64,000 bases of DNA. Source: VXNE01 sp965205735. GTDB taxonomy: Bacteria; Pseudomonadota; Gammaproteobacteria; Pseudomonadales; Azotimanducaceae. The stretch covers positions 1,736,001 through 1,800,000 of the forward strand of contig OZ242179.1 in the NCBI GenBank assembly GCA_965205735.1. The letters run 5' to 3'. The position numbers were made by a program, and so were the translations under genes. Every line of letters starts with the position of its first letter. Position 1 is the stretch's first letter. The notes under the pieces are model-generated. The model was given only the letters and a program-made list of their open reading frames with translations. It was not told the origin of the DNA and did no database searches. Below, one piece after another: positions 1 through 8,187 of the stretch.

Positions 1-1081
1 CTGCCCACGGCAGCTCCCACTCGGCGCTGAGGTTGATGATCGTCGACCACGAATGTCCGCCGTCTTTCAATTGCGGCGAGGCCATGTGCGTCACGTAGAC
101 GTGGGACGGGCCGTCTTTGTATCTCTGAGTCTTCCCGTCGAACGTGCCGTTCTCCCCGGTTTCGCAACCCCCTATGACGGGGTATTGCGGTACTTGGGGG
201 AGTTGGTCGCCCCGAGGGAAATTGCCGTCCGCGGGGCGTTCCTCCGAGAAGCAGTGAAAGGCAATCCCGGGGCCGCCGATATCGCTTTCGACATAGTAGT
301 ACGTCGCATTGAGCGTGAGCGCGTCGGTGGGATAGAAGGCGAGTTGGGCCCGTACTCCCCTCTCGTCGATCCCATCGACATCCTCAATGATTTCCGGCCC
401 CACCTTATCGAGGATACCGGCCTTATTTCGCGCATAGGGGGTTATGCGCGCCGCCAGCCGCTCCCCGAGCGGGACATTGATCATGGAGTCGATGCGCCAC
501 CCCATGTCACCAGAATGCGACGGGTCCGAAATCCTCGTTGTGAACGCCCAGTCGAAGCCCGCCGGATTGGGCTTCTTGGTGATGTAGCGGATCGCCCCCG
601 CCATGCTGCCTTCGCCGTAGAGCGTGCCCTGCGGCCCCTTGAGCACCTCGATGCGCTCCAGGTCGAAGTTCGGAAGCCGCGGCTGCCGGGAGCTCGTGCC
701 CGTGACGGGTACGTTGTCCACATAAATCGATACCGGTGAGGTCGGGGCCCGGAACTGGGCGATCCCGCGCGCCACGACTCTGTGCCAGGTGTTCGTGGCG
801 TTGCCGTAGTTCAATCCGGGGATCGCCAGAAACAGGCTTGTGATGTCCTCGACGCCCCGTTGCTCGATATCGATGTCCGTTAATGCCGAGATGGTGACCG
901 GCGTGTCCATCAGGTTCGTGTCGCGGTACGTGGCGGTGACGATGATTTCCTCGACCAGCGGTTCGCCTTCGGCTTCTTCGCCCTCGTCGGACTGGGCCGC
1001 CGCAGGCAAGCAGAACGTCATGCCGATCACGGCCAATGCCGCAATGCCGAGCTGTCGCCAGCTCATGGAATAGATAGTCAT
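1..1081 (-). CDS. TonB-dependent outer-membrane receptor, N-terminal part (gene runs off the left edge)
   Basis: The minus-strand frame is open from the ATG at 1081 to the window edge, giving 360 codons with no stop. Residues 1-29 form a signal peptide (hydrophobic core, then AAA before QSDE). Residues about 43-52 (EEIIVTATYR) resemble a TonB box, and a plug domain follows to about residue 165 with the typical IEVLKGPQGTLYGEGS segment. The rest is the start of the beta-barrel. Such receptors import siderophores, cobalamin or other large substrates across the outer membrane using TonB energy; the substrate cannot be told from this part. A GGGAAAC stretch just upstream may be the ribosome binding site. 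No partner gene is adjacent on this side. Confidence 0.9.
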   Translation of the reverse strand, partial: MTIYSMSWRQLGIAALAVIGMTFCLPAAAQSDEGEEAEGEPLVEEIIVTATYRDTNLMDTPVTISALTDIDIEQRGVEDITSLFLAIPGLNYGNATNTWHRVVARGIAQFRAPTSPVSIYVDNVPVTGTSSRQPRLPNFDLERIEVLKGPQGTLYGEGSMAGAIRYITKKPNPAGFDWAFTTRISDPSHSGDMGWRIDSMINVPLGERLAARITPYARNKAGILDKVGPEIIEDVDGIDERGVRAQLAFYPTDALTLNATYYYVESDIGGPGIAFHCFSEERPADGNFPRGDQLPQVPQYPVIGGCETGENGTFDGKTQRYKDGPSHVYVTHMASPQLKDGGHSWSTIINLSAEWELPWA

Positions 1082-1388
1082 AAGTTTCCCTCTTGTCTCG
1101 TTGTAAGAACGAAACCAGCGATGTTGCATCACCAAGGGCGCGGTTGTTACACCACTCGCCGACAGGCGATGCCGCGCCGACGGTGTCCTCTCACGTAACT
1201 GCGCCACTGTACACTAAAGGCTGGTCGTTTGTTGATGGCCGAACGGGGACTTCAGAGGTCTACGAAGGTGTGAACGGCTCGCGGAACGCCCGGGAAAGTG
1301 GCCTTCGTCGCTCTCGCGACCGCCCGATTTGACGGCGCGGACAAGCGCATCCCCGCCGCGGGGCGGCGTTGGGCGAACCGTTGATGCG
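1082..1388. other. Intergenic stretch without a recognisable gene
   Basis: About 300 bases lie between the receptor start and the transposase remnant. Open frames here are short and show no family resemblance. It presumably contains the receptor promoter, but no clear -35/-10 pair or Fur-like palindrome could be identified by eye. Confidence 0.5.
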
Positions 1389-1652
1389 TCAGGCGGCGCC
1401 GGGCGGGGCGCGCGCCTCCAGCGAGACCATGGCCTGGTACAGCCAGTCCAGCCGGAAGTTCGTCTTCGCGAAGCGCACTCACACCCGGCGCGCCGTGCGA
1501 ACCATGTATGCCGCCGTGCGCATCACGTATCGGATGACCGAGCGGATGCCGTGCGCGCGCGCCTTTTTTGGCAGCGCCTCGTACTGCACCGCGCGCAGCA
1601 GGACCTGGGCGATCTGGCCCAACGCGTAGAACGCCTGGTTGGCGCGGTAGCG
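1389..1652 (-). pseudogene. C-terminal remnant of a DDE transposase
   Basis: Read on the minus strand from about 1652, the frame gives LPRYRANQAFYALGQIAQ, then a basic stretch (VIRYVMRTAAYMVRTARR), an in-frame TGA at 1479-1481, then VRFAKTNFRLDWLYQAM and a stop at 1389-1391. Arg/Lys-rich text ending in FAKTNFRLDWLY is typical of the C-terminus of DDE transposases in the IS4/IS1380 superfamily; the exact family is a guess. The N-terminal and catalytic parts are absent and no inverted repeats were recognised, so this is a dead fragment. It lies in a decaying stretch beside a frameshifted oxidoreductase. Confidence 0.65.
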
Positions 1653-1732
1653 AGGCAGGGATTACTCGCCGCCAAGGCGGCTTACCCCTTGCGGGGCCGC
1701 TCGGCGACTCCGTCGCCTGCGCGTTGAGATAC

Positions 1733-2622
1733 CTATCGCTTCAAGTGAGGCATCACCGCTGCTGCGAATAGATGCGTCCCTTCTGCCCGTGGGGCATCGG
1801 CGATGCTGACCACAAATCTGTCCGCGCCCTGATCGATCACTTCGAGCAGGGACTCCGTGACCTGCTCCGGCGTTCCGACCAGACTGCTCCCACCGGACCT
1901 GACATTGGGATCGGCTTTCAGGCGGTTCAGTTCTTTTTCGTTTTCGGCAACGAGGACGCTTCTGCATATGACTTGCTTGATTTCGTCGTAGTCACGGCCA
2001 ACCGCGCGACAATGGGATTTGAGAACCTCCTGCTTGTGGCGATAGGTCTCCCGGTCTTCGAAAACATGGTTCCACCAATCGGCCTGTTCAGCCACCACAC
2101 GCAGCGTGTATTTCTCGCCTGAGCCACCCACCATCACCGGCGGTATCGGATCTGGTACGGGCTCACAGTAAGCATCCTTGATCTGATAGTACTGACCCTC
2201 AAGTTGGCCGGCGCCTCGGTCCACATCAAACGACAGATTCTTATGGCCTCAGCCAGTTGCGCGATGCGTTCTCTTACCTTTGGGAATGGCCAGCCATAAG
2301 AAAGATATTCCGCCTCACTCCAACCGGCTCCTATGCCCAATACAGCCCGTCCACCAGAAATGGCCTGTGCGGTGGCCATCATTTTCGCCAGATGCGCCGG
2401 ATTGCGAAAACTGTTGCACAAGACCTGATGGCCAACGGTCTTGTCCGGATAGCGGCCCAGGGCAAATGACAATAAGGTCCAGCCTTCGCCGACTTTGTGA
2501 CCGTTGTTTTGCACATGGTCGGGGATCCACAAGGAATCAAATGGGGCCAGGGCTTTATCCAGATAAGGGAAGGTATGCTCGACTAAGCGGGACCAGACAT
2601 TGAGACCGACAGGGATTGACAT
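1733..2622 (-). pseudogene. LLM-class F420/flavin-dependent oxidoreductase, broken by a 1-nt frameshift
   Basis: The gene starts at ATG 2622 behind a strong AGGAGGT ribosome binding site. The first frame carries the luciferase-like beginning (SIPVGLNVWSRLVEHTFPYL; later VLGIGAGWSEAEYLSYGWPF) down to ICRLMWTEAPANL. Family-like sequence then continues in another frame as EGQYYQIKDAYCEPVP to the stop at 1733. Inserting one base between 2200 and 2201 (TTGAG to TTCGAG) joins the two halves into one protein of about 295 residues, the usual family length. The family uses F420 or FMN to oxidise or reduce organic substrates. The break is either a real inactivating deletion or a sequencing error; the rest of the frame is well preserved, so it is recent if real. 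Confidence 0.85.
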
Positions 2623-2904
2623 GCGAACCTCCTGGACCTGGGTTTCCCGGATGGGGTCGACCTCCGACGAGGCCGCGATTCGAAACATGATAGTGCGAGT
2701 GGCGGTCGGTGCGACACGATCCGAGCGGGAATCATGATGGGTTCGCCCGTGTAGAGCCTGTCGCGATTGGCACCTGCAGATTGCCAACCGCCAACGCGGG
2801 CTAGAATGTGCACAGCACGAGCAGGGAATTGCTTGAGCGATTGGCCACCACCGGACGCACGGGATTGGTCGGGGTAAGGTCCAGGCAAAGGGGATGAGGG
2901 GGAA

Positions 2905-3588
2905 ATGAAGAACAAAGTCTTGCCCAGTTTCGAGGCGGCGCTGGCGGACGTGCCGGACGGGTCCACGATCATGGTCCCGGGATTCGGCACGCCCGGGACG
3001 CCGAAAAATCTCATGTCGGCGCTGGTCGATCAGGGCGCGACGAATCTGGCCACCATCTCCAACAGCGTCAACCGGGATATCGGCGTCCTGGTCGAGGCCG
3101 GCCGCATACGCAAGGTGTTTTGCGCCTTTACCGCTCCGACGCATCCGTCGCGAGACACGCCGTTCGTCCGCATGTACAACAATGACGAGATCGAGGCGGA
3201 GCTGGTGCCGCAGGGCACCCTGGCCGAGCGCATACGGGCGGCGGCGGCCGGGATCGGCGCGTTCTATACCCCCACCAGCGTGGGAACCGAACTGGCCGAA
3301 GACAAGGAGCACCGGGAGATCAACGGCCGCATGCACGTGCTGGAGTATCCCTTGCCGGCGGATTACGCCTTCATTCGCGCCTGGCGCGCCGACACGTTCG
3401 GCAATTTGCAATTTCGCCTGGCGCAGCGCAACTTCAATCCGATCATGGCGATGGCCGCGAAGGTCACCGTCGTGGAAGTGGAGCATGAGATTGTCGAGGC
3501 CGGGGGGATCGACCCGGATTGCGTCCACGTGCCGGGCGTCTACACCGACCGCATTGTGCAGATTCCCCCCGACGGAATCTTCGATTAG
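2905..3588 (+). CDS. 3-oxoacid CoA-transferase, subunit A
   Basis: This 227-residue protein has the CoA-transferase family I alpha-subunit features: an N-terminal glycine-rich loop (IMVPGFGTPGTPKNL), the middle segment PQGTLAERIRAAAAGIGAFY, and a C-terminal VEVEHEIVEAGGIDPD. Together with the next gene it should move CoA between a 3-oxoacid or related acid and succinyl- or acetyl-CoA. It starts at ATG 2905 behind a purine-rich GATGAGGGGGAA. The subunit B gene begins 28 bases after the stop, so the two form an operon. The exact acid (acetoacetate, 3-oxoadipate or a branched acid) cannot be decided from the sequence. Confidence 0.9.
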   Translation: MKNKVLPSFEAALADVPDGSTIMVPGFGTPGTPKNLMSALVDQGATNLATISNSVNRDIGVLVEAGRIRKVFCAFTAPTHPSRDTPFVRMYNNDEIEAELVPQGTLAERIRAAAAGIGAFYTPTSVGTELAEDKEHREINGRMHVLEYPLPADYAFIRAWRADTFGNLQFRLAQRNFNPIMAMAAKVTVVEVEHEIVEAGGIDPDCVHVPGVYTDRIVQIPPDGIFD

Positions 3589-3616
3589 GTGGGCATCGTG
3601 ACTGAGGAGAGCCGTC

Positions 3617-4291
3617 ATGGCCGATAAACCAAGACTGACGCGCCAGGCCATGTGCGATCGCGTGGCGATGGAATTCCAGGATGGATGGGTCGTCAACCTG
3701 GGCGTCGGCATTCCGACGATGTGTTCGAATTACGTCGACCCGTCCAGAGACATCATCTATCACTCGGAAAACGGAGTCATCGGATACGGACCGCTCGCCC
3801 CCGAGGGCGAAGAGATTCCGCACCTGGTGAACGCCGGGGCGCAGAAGGTGACAGCCGCGCCCGGGATGGCGATCGTGCACCACGCGGATTCGTTCGCGCT
3901 GATTCGCGGCGGCATGATCGATGCGACGGTCATGGGGGCCTACGAGGTCTCCGAGAACGGGGATTTCGCCAATTGGCGCTTTCCCAACCGCAAGGGCGGG
4001 GGGATCGGCGGCGCGATGGATCTCGCGGCTTGCGCCAAGCGGGTGTTTATCGCGCTGGTGCACAACACGCGCGATGGCAAGCCGAAGCTGTTGCACCGAT
4101 GTCAATTGCCCATCACCGCGCCGGGGGTGGTGACGATGGTGGTGACGGATCTGGGGTTGTTTGACCTGACGCCGCAGGGGTTTCGGGTGCGTGAACTCGC
4201 CCCGGGCTGGACGCCGGCCGAGGTGCAGGAGCACACCGAGGCGGAGCTAGTGGTTCCCGATACGATCCCCGAATTTCGGCTGCGGGACTAG
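3617..4291 (+). CDS. 3-oxoacid CoA-transferase, subunit B
   Basis: This 224-residue beta subunit carries the catalytic glutamate in IIYHSENGVIGYGPLA, which forms the CoA thioester in this family, and the conserved VNLGVGIPTMCSNYV near the N-terminus and GGAMDLAACAKRVFI in the middle. It pairs with the preceding subunit A to make an active heteromer and is probably co-transcribed with it. The ATG follows GAGGAG about ten bases upstream. The stop codon TAG lies in a CTAG tetranucleotide. Immediately downstream is a convergent aldo/keto reductase pseudogene. Confidence 0.9.
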   Translation: MADKPRLTRQAMCDRVAMEFQDGWVVNLGVGIPTMCSNYVDPSRDIIYHSENGVIGYGPLAPEGEEIPHLVNAGAQKVTAAPGMAIVHHADSFALIRGGMIDATVMGAYEVSENGDFANWRFPNRKGGGIGGAMDLAACAKRVFIALVHNTRDGKPKLLHRCQLPITAPGVVTMVVTDLGLFDLTPQGFRVRELAPGWTPAEVQEHTEAELVVPDTIPEFRLRD

Positions 4292-4379
4292 AAGTACCCC
4301 GGCTAGCGCCGATCGCCCGGTCGGGAAACGTCCGACAGCGCCTTCAAGGCTTCGTCCGGCAATGTCAGATCCATTCCCT

Positions 4380-4546
4380 CTAGTGTTCCGTCAAGCCTAA
4401 AAATGCGAGTGTAGCTGCGAGGGATTTTTGGTTCCTGGCGAGGCGCGACGACGCGGTGTGGCAGGCACCACACAAGGAGGAGCAACGAAGCCAGGGGCCA
4501 AAAAGACCCGCAGATACCCGTAGATTTAGGTTTGACGGAGCACTAG
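4380..4546 (-). repeat. CTAG-bounded miniature element, copy 1
   Basis: This 167-bp non-coding element begins with CTAGTGTTCCGTCAAG and ends with TTTGACGGAGCACTAG, imperfect terminal inverted repeats of about 16 bp. It interrupts the 3' part of the aldo/keto reductase. Deleting it together with one CTAG rejoins the reductase frame exactly (TGT-CTA-GAG-GGA), showing that CTAG (or TA within it) is the duplicated target. Interior sequence matches the outer parts of the larger copy at 33646-34004. CTAG targets with TA duplication are known for IS630-like elements, so this may be a MITE mobilised by such a transposase; none is present in the window. Confidence 0.85.
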
Positions 4547-5098
4547 ACACGCATTCATCTGTTCGAGCATGCGCGGGCCGATGATCGCCGAGGTCACGCC
4601 ACGTCTCGTCAGGCACCAGGCAATGGCGACGGCCGAGGGCGTCGCGTCCAATTGCGCGGCGATCGCCTTGACGGCTTCGACGATCTCGAAGTTGCGCTCG
4701 CTGAATGCACCGTAGTGCTCGCGCCTGGCGAACCTTGAATCGGGCGGCGGCGGCTCACCCCGCCGGTACTTGCCGCTCAACATGCCGCCCGCGAGCGGAC
4801 TGTAGATCAACGTGCCGAGCCCGTGTCGCTGGCATGCCGGCAGCACGTCGGCCTCGATCTCCCGGGACAGCAGGGAATAGCGCGGCTGCAGGCTGATGAA
4901 GGGCGTGCCGTTCTGGCGCGACGCGGCCCATTGTGCTTCCACGATCTGGCTGCCGGTGTAGTTGGAACAACCGATGTAACGCACCTTGCCGGCACGCACG
5001 AACCCATCGAGCGTTGCCATGGTCTCGTCGATCGGCGTCGTATTGTCCCAGGCATGCATCTGGTAGAGGTCGATGTAGTCGGTGCCCAATCGCTTCGG

Positions 5099-5210
5099 CT
5101 AGCAAGCTGTCGGACTTGCCGCATTAGCGGCAAGATCGACAGGGTGATAGGTGGGCTTGGGCGGGGGCGAAACACGGCGCCCGCGAGGGCGACGGATTTC
5201 GTGGCGCTGG
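5099..5210 (-). mobile_element. CTAG-bounded miniature element, copy 2
   Basis: This 112-bp insertion sits in the aldo/keto reductase pseudogene, bounded by CTAG at 5099 and CTGG (one change from CTAG) at 5207-5210. On the minus strand its first half (GCGCCACGAAATCCGTCGCC onward) matches elements at 36504-36590 and near 49402. Its other half contains a near-perfect hairpin at 5107-5142 with arms CTGTCGGACTTGCCGC and its complement around a four-base loop. The inserted length (108) is a multiple of three; the frame change in the host gene comes from a separate one-base loss just outside the element. Confidence 0.8.
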
Positions 5211-5581
5211 CGTCGAGAGCACTCGTCAAATGTAGCCGCGATGTCCCCAGGTCGTTCGGGCCCGGCCCTTGACGGACCCATGCCTTGGTCGCGATCACCA
5301 CCGAATGCCGCCGGTCGGCCACCGCGCGCCCGAGAATCTGTTCCGACTGACCGCCTGTGTAGCCGTTCGCCGTATCGATGAAGTTGTGGCCGGCATCGAC
5401 GAATGCGTCGATGATCCGTTTCGATTCCGCTTCCCCGCACGGTGCGTCGTTCGATGTGCCAAAGTTCATGGCACCGAGGCAAGCCCGGCTCACCTTGAGT
5501 CCGGATCTGCCGAGGTTGACGTAATCCATCAATCCGACTCGACTTATTGGCTCTGTCTACGGCCCGGCTTGAGGTAGAGGC

Positions 5582-6706
5582 TCAAAGACTCGCCAGCTCA
5601 ACCGCCTTGGCGGTGCGTGCCGACTCATAGATTCCAAAAAGAACCTTCATCGAACCCAGGATCTCTCTGCCACTACTGATCGGCTCTTTACCCTCCTGGG
5701 AGCACTCGGCGAAGTGGAGAATCTCGTTGGTGAAGCAGTTGTCGCTGGGTAACCCCCAGGTGCCGGGCGCAAGCTGGTGAAAGTGGCCCATGATGTCTTC
5801 CAGCCCTTTCAACTGCCTTCCCGGCTCGCGCCGGTTCAACAAGGGTTCGGTTCCCGGTTCGTCCCGCTCTGGCGACGAGACCACGACGGGGCCGAAATGG
5901 TCGCCGCGGTATATCGGGAACACCGGCAGTGAGTGCAGGGCGCCTTTGTCCCCAAAGAGCGTGTACTGTTGCGATACCGGCCCCCGCGCCGCGCACCAGA
6001 GACAGAGCACCGTCCCCACGGCTCCGTTTTCAAACTCTAGCGTGGCGGAGATGATGTCTTCGGCACCGTTGATCAGTCGCGGCGAGACTGTCTTCGTAAC
6101 CCCGTTGACGCTCTTTACGTCGCCGACAAGGTGTCTTACCAGATCCACTTCGTGAATCGTGTTGGTCATGCCGATACCTCCACCGGCATTGCCGTCTAGC
6201 ATCCAGTGTCCCTCTCGCAGTCTCCCGACGGCATTCATCATGATGTCGATGCGCGCCGCCCGGATCGTACCGAGTTCCCCAGCCCGCAAGAGCCGCCGAA
6301 CTGCCTCTGTTGACGGCGAGAAGCGCAGCATGTGGGCGACCATAAGGGTCACACCTGCCTTGTCGGCGGCGGCAATCATGTCGCGGCATTCCTGCATGCT
6401 GTTGCCCATCGGCTTTTCGACGAGGGCATGTTTGCCGGCTTCGGCCGCCGCAATCACGATCGGCGCGTGCGTGTCATGACCGGTGCAAATATCTACGGCA
6501 TCGATGTCCGCTTCCTGCAGCATCTTGTTGTAGTCGGTATAGATGGCATCGACATTGGCGTCCCTGGCACGTTCCTGGGCCGCCTCTTCGATGATGTCGC
6601 AGACAGCGGTCAGCTTTACCTTTTCGGGAAACTGCTCGTATACGGGGAGGTGTGCCCGCGATATTCCGCCTGTTCCTATCAGCCCGATCTTGAATGGTTC
6701 TGACAT
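5582..6706 (-). CDS. Gfo/Idh/MocA family NAD(P)-dependent oxidoreductase
   Basis: This 374-residue protein starts at ATG 6706 behind AAGGAG. An N-terminal Rossmann fold is shown by IGLIGTGGISRAHLPVY. EKPMGNSMQECRDM holds the family's EKP motif, whose lysine is catalytic, and IHEVDLVRHLVGD contains the usual histidine region of the C-terminal alpha/beta domain. Family members oxidise or reduce sugars, inositols and related polyols; the substrate here is unknown. An in-frame extension upstream would read through the tRNA-Ser gene and is rejected. The gene is 24 bases downstream of that tRNA on the same strand. Confidence 0.9.
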   Translation of the reverse strand: MSEPFKIGLIGTGGISRAHLPVYEQFPEKVKLTAVCDIIEEAAQERARDANVDAIYTDYNKMLQEADIDAVDICTGHDTHAPIVIAAAEAGKHALVEKPMGNSMQECRDMIAAADKAGVTLMVAHMLRFSPSTEAVRRLLRAGELGTIRAARIDIMMNAVGRLREGHWMLDGNAGGGIGMTNTIHEVDLVRHLVGDVKSVNGVTKTVSPRLINGAEDIISATLEFENGAVGTVLCLWCAARGPVSQQYTLFGDKGALHSLPVFPIYRGDHFGPVVVSSPERDEPGTEPLLNRREPGRQLKGLEDIMGHFHQLAPGTWGLPSDNCFTNEILHFAECSQEGKEPISSGREILGSMKVLFGIYESARTAKAVELASL

Positions 6707-6730
6707 TGTTCGCTCCTTAACCTTGGAATG

Positions 6731-6820
6731 TGGCGGAGAGGCAGGGATTCGAACCCTGGGTGCCCGCAAGGGCACACCTGATTTCGAGTCAGGCCCGTTC
6801 GACCGCTCTGGCACCTCTCC
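6731..6820 (-). tRNA. tRNA-Ser, anticodon CGA
   Basis: On the minus strand the 7-bp acceptor stem GGAGAGG pairs with CCTCTCC, followed by discriminator G and an encoded CCA. The anticodon arm is CCTGA-CTCGAAA-TCAGG, giving anticodon CGA, which reads UCG. A long variable arm (GTGCCCTTGCGGGCAC) and the T-loop GGTTCGAATCC are present. The 90-nt length and long variable arm fit a class II serine tRNA. Confidence 0.97.
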
Positions 6821-6935
6821 GCGAAAAACCTGACGCCCGGAGTGCTACAACTCCGCCGCCCTGCCCACAGGAATTAGATTCTCTTAGACTTCGTCGCGTG
6901 AGTCTATCGACCGAAGCGACGCGGTCGCCCGCGCG

Positions 6936-7571
6936 TCAGGCCCTGGCGCTCGGCCGCGCCGATACGTCCTCATGCCAGCGCGTCAAGTTCTCGCAGCTAT
7001 CCGGCACGGGAACGCGTGCGGCCATTGAAGCGAAGTCGACGGCGCACAGGGCCGTGATGTCCGCGATGCTGAACGCATCGCCGGCGACGTATCGCGACCG
7101 GCCGAGGTCTTCGTTTAGTCTGTTGTAGAAGCGCAATACCGACGCTTTGCCGCGTTCGACCAGCGCGGGGATCGCCTCGACGGCGCCCACGTTGCCACCA
7201 AGGCCACGTTTCGCGAACCTCGGATAGGCGTTTCGAAATGTCTCGGCGGCGCTGAACAGGCCGTCGAACTCCATGTGCCGCTGGCGCGATTCGATTTGCG
7301 CCTTGCTTATCGCGTCCGTCCCCATCAACGGGGGCTCCGGATGCGTTTCCTCCAGGTAGCGGCAGATGGCAACCGACTCATCCAGGACGGTGCCGTCGTC
7401 CAGCACCAGCGTGGGCAACAGGCCGCGGGGATTCACGGCGAGGAAATCGTCGCTCAGGTTCTCTCCGAGAACGATGTTGAGTTGCTTGGTCTCGCAGGAG
7501 ATTCCCTTTTCGGCCATGAAGATGCGGACGCGGCGCGGGTTCGGCGCCTGCGCGCTGTCATAGAGCTTCAT
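6936..7571 (-). CDS. Glutathione S-transferase family protein
   Basis: This 211-residue protein has an N-terminal thioredoxin-like GST domain (MKLYDSAQAPNPRRVRIFMA; NPRGLLPTLVLDDGTVLDES, where the cis-proline and DES motif bind glutathione) and an all-helical C-terminal domain with YVAGDAFSIADITA, the family's N-capping/hydrophobic staple region. Members conjugate glutathione to electrophiles or act as isomerases or dehalogenases; the subclass is not clear. It stands alone between the tRNA and a gene for a secreted redox-partner domain, all on the minus strand. Confidence 0.9.
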   Translation of the reverse strand: MKLYDSAQAPNPRRVRIFMAEKGISCETKQLNIVLGENLSDDFLAVNPRGLLPTLVLDDGTVLDESVAICRYLEETHPEPPLMGTDAISKAQIESRQRHMEFDGLFSAAETFRNAYPRFAKRGLGGNVGAVEAIPALVERGKASVLRFYNRLNEDLGRSRYVAGDAFSIADITALCAVDFASMAARVPVPDSCENLTRWHEDVSARPSARA

Positions 7572-7655
7572 TGGTTTCCCTCTCGGTGAATGCCAGCACT
7601 GAAACGGGACGGCAGACTATCACACAAGCCCGCCCTCGCAGACGCCACCAACCCG

Positions 7656-8132
7656 CTACGGCGCCGACGCAGCGAACGTGAACCGCTTCTCCTCGGGCGG
7701 ATAGCACAGGCCGAAGTCGGCGCAGCCCTGGTAACCGATTTCGACCTCGATGTCGGGGCCGGGCTGGCGCAGGACAGGGACTCGCACGGTGACCTCGCCG
7801 TAATACACCTCAACGTCGCCGAAGAACTCGTCGGTCTTGCGTTTGCCGTCGGGGATGATCGGGGTGCCTAGCGCGCCGTCCTTGCCTGAAAACTTGAACC
7901 GGTGCCGGTACAGGTAGTAACCGCCCGGCATGCGCCAGGTCGCGACCAGGAAGCCGTCCTCCGAGAGATCCGCCGATAGGGCAAACGCCTCGTCAACGGT
8001 CAGGATCTCCTGCGGGTCCAGTTGCGCGCCGAGCGGGTCGGGTCCCGATTTCAGTTCCGTCGCGGCGTGGGCCGATGGACACGTCAGAAAACAGAACAGG
8101 AGTACGGCCGTTCGAATGGCTTGCATCGGCAT
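7656..8132 (-). CDS. Stand-alone periplasmic DsbD-alpha-like domain protein
   Basis: The protein has a signal peptide (MPMQAIRTAVLLFCFLTC... to SAHA) followed by one domain matching the N-terminal domain of the thiol:disulfide transporter DsbD. The motif GCADFGLCYPPEEKRF contains the two cysteines that in DsbD pass electrons to DsbC, DsbG or CcmG. The eight-helix membrane domain and C-terminal thioredoxin domain of DsbD are absent and not encoded nearby, so this is either a DsbD remnant or a separate periplasmic thiol partner. ATG 8132 is preferred; a TTG at 8141 or ATG at 8126 is also possible. It diverges from the lipoprotein gene at 8188. Confidence 0.8.
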   Translation of the reverse strand: MPMQAIRTAVLLFCFLTCPSAHAATELKSGPDPLGAQLDPQEILTVDEAFALSADLSEDGFLVATWRMPGGYYLYRHRFKFSGKDGALGTPIIPDGKRKTDEFFGDVEVYYGEVTVRVPVLRQPGPDIEVEIGYQGCADFGLCYPPEEKRFTFAASAP

Positions 8133-8187
8133 GTGCGCCAATATGACACCGCCGAAGCGCCAATTGAAGTGTTTTGCGCGCCGCTAT

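Larger units (their letters stand above)
4303..5529 (-). pseudogene. Aldo/keto reductase broken by two miniature elements and a frameshift
   Basis: The gene begins at ATG 5529 (MDYVNLGRSGLKVSRACLGA) with the conserved DTANGY segment (the family's catalytic Asp and Tyr). After ...LTSALDAS a 108-base insertion (5099-5210) adds 36 foreign codons, and one base is then missing, so the family sequence resumes in another frame at GTDYIDLYQMHAWDN and runs to MLEQMNACL. A second insertion (4380-4546) ends that frame; the true C-terminus (EGMDLTLPDEALKALSDV) lies beyond it and stops at 4303. Without the insertions and with the base restored, the gene would encode an NADPH-dependent AKR of ordinary length. 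It is convergent with the CoA-transferase operon. Confidence 0.9.

Noticed and set aside
2623..3711. An extension of the LLM oxidoreductase frame upstream of ATG 2622, overlapping the CoA-transferase genes
   Set aside because: The extension is antisense to the intact CoA-transferase A gene and the family-like protein starts exactly at 2622, behind AGGAGGT.
5107..5142. A rho-independent terminator in copy 2 of the miniature element
   Set aside because: The stem is strong but no run of T follows on either strand, and the hairpin lies inside a gene remnant; it is better explained as a structural part of the element.
6707..6814. A longer start for the Gfo/Idh/MocA gene
   Set aside because: The extra codons would come from the tRNA-Ser gene; ATG 6706 has a proper ribosome site and begins the Rossmann fold.
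6731..6820. The tRNA-Ser gene as an integration site
   Set aside because: No integrase gene or duplicated tRNA 3' end was found within the adjacent sequence.
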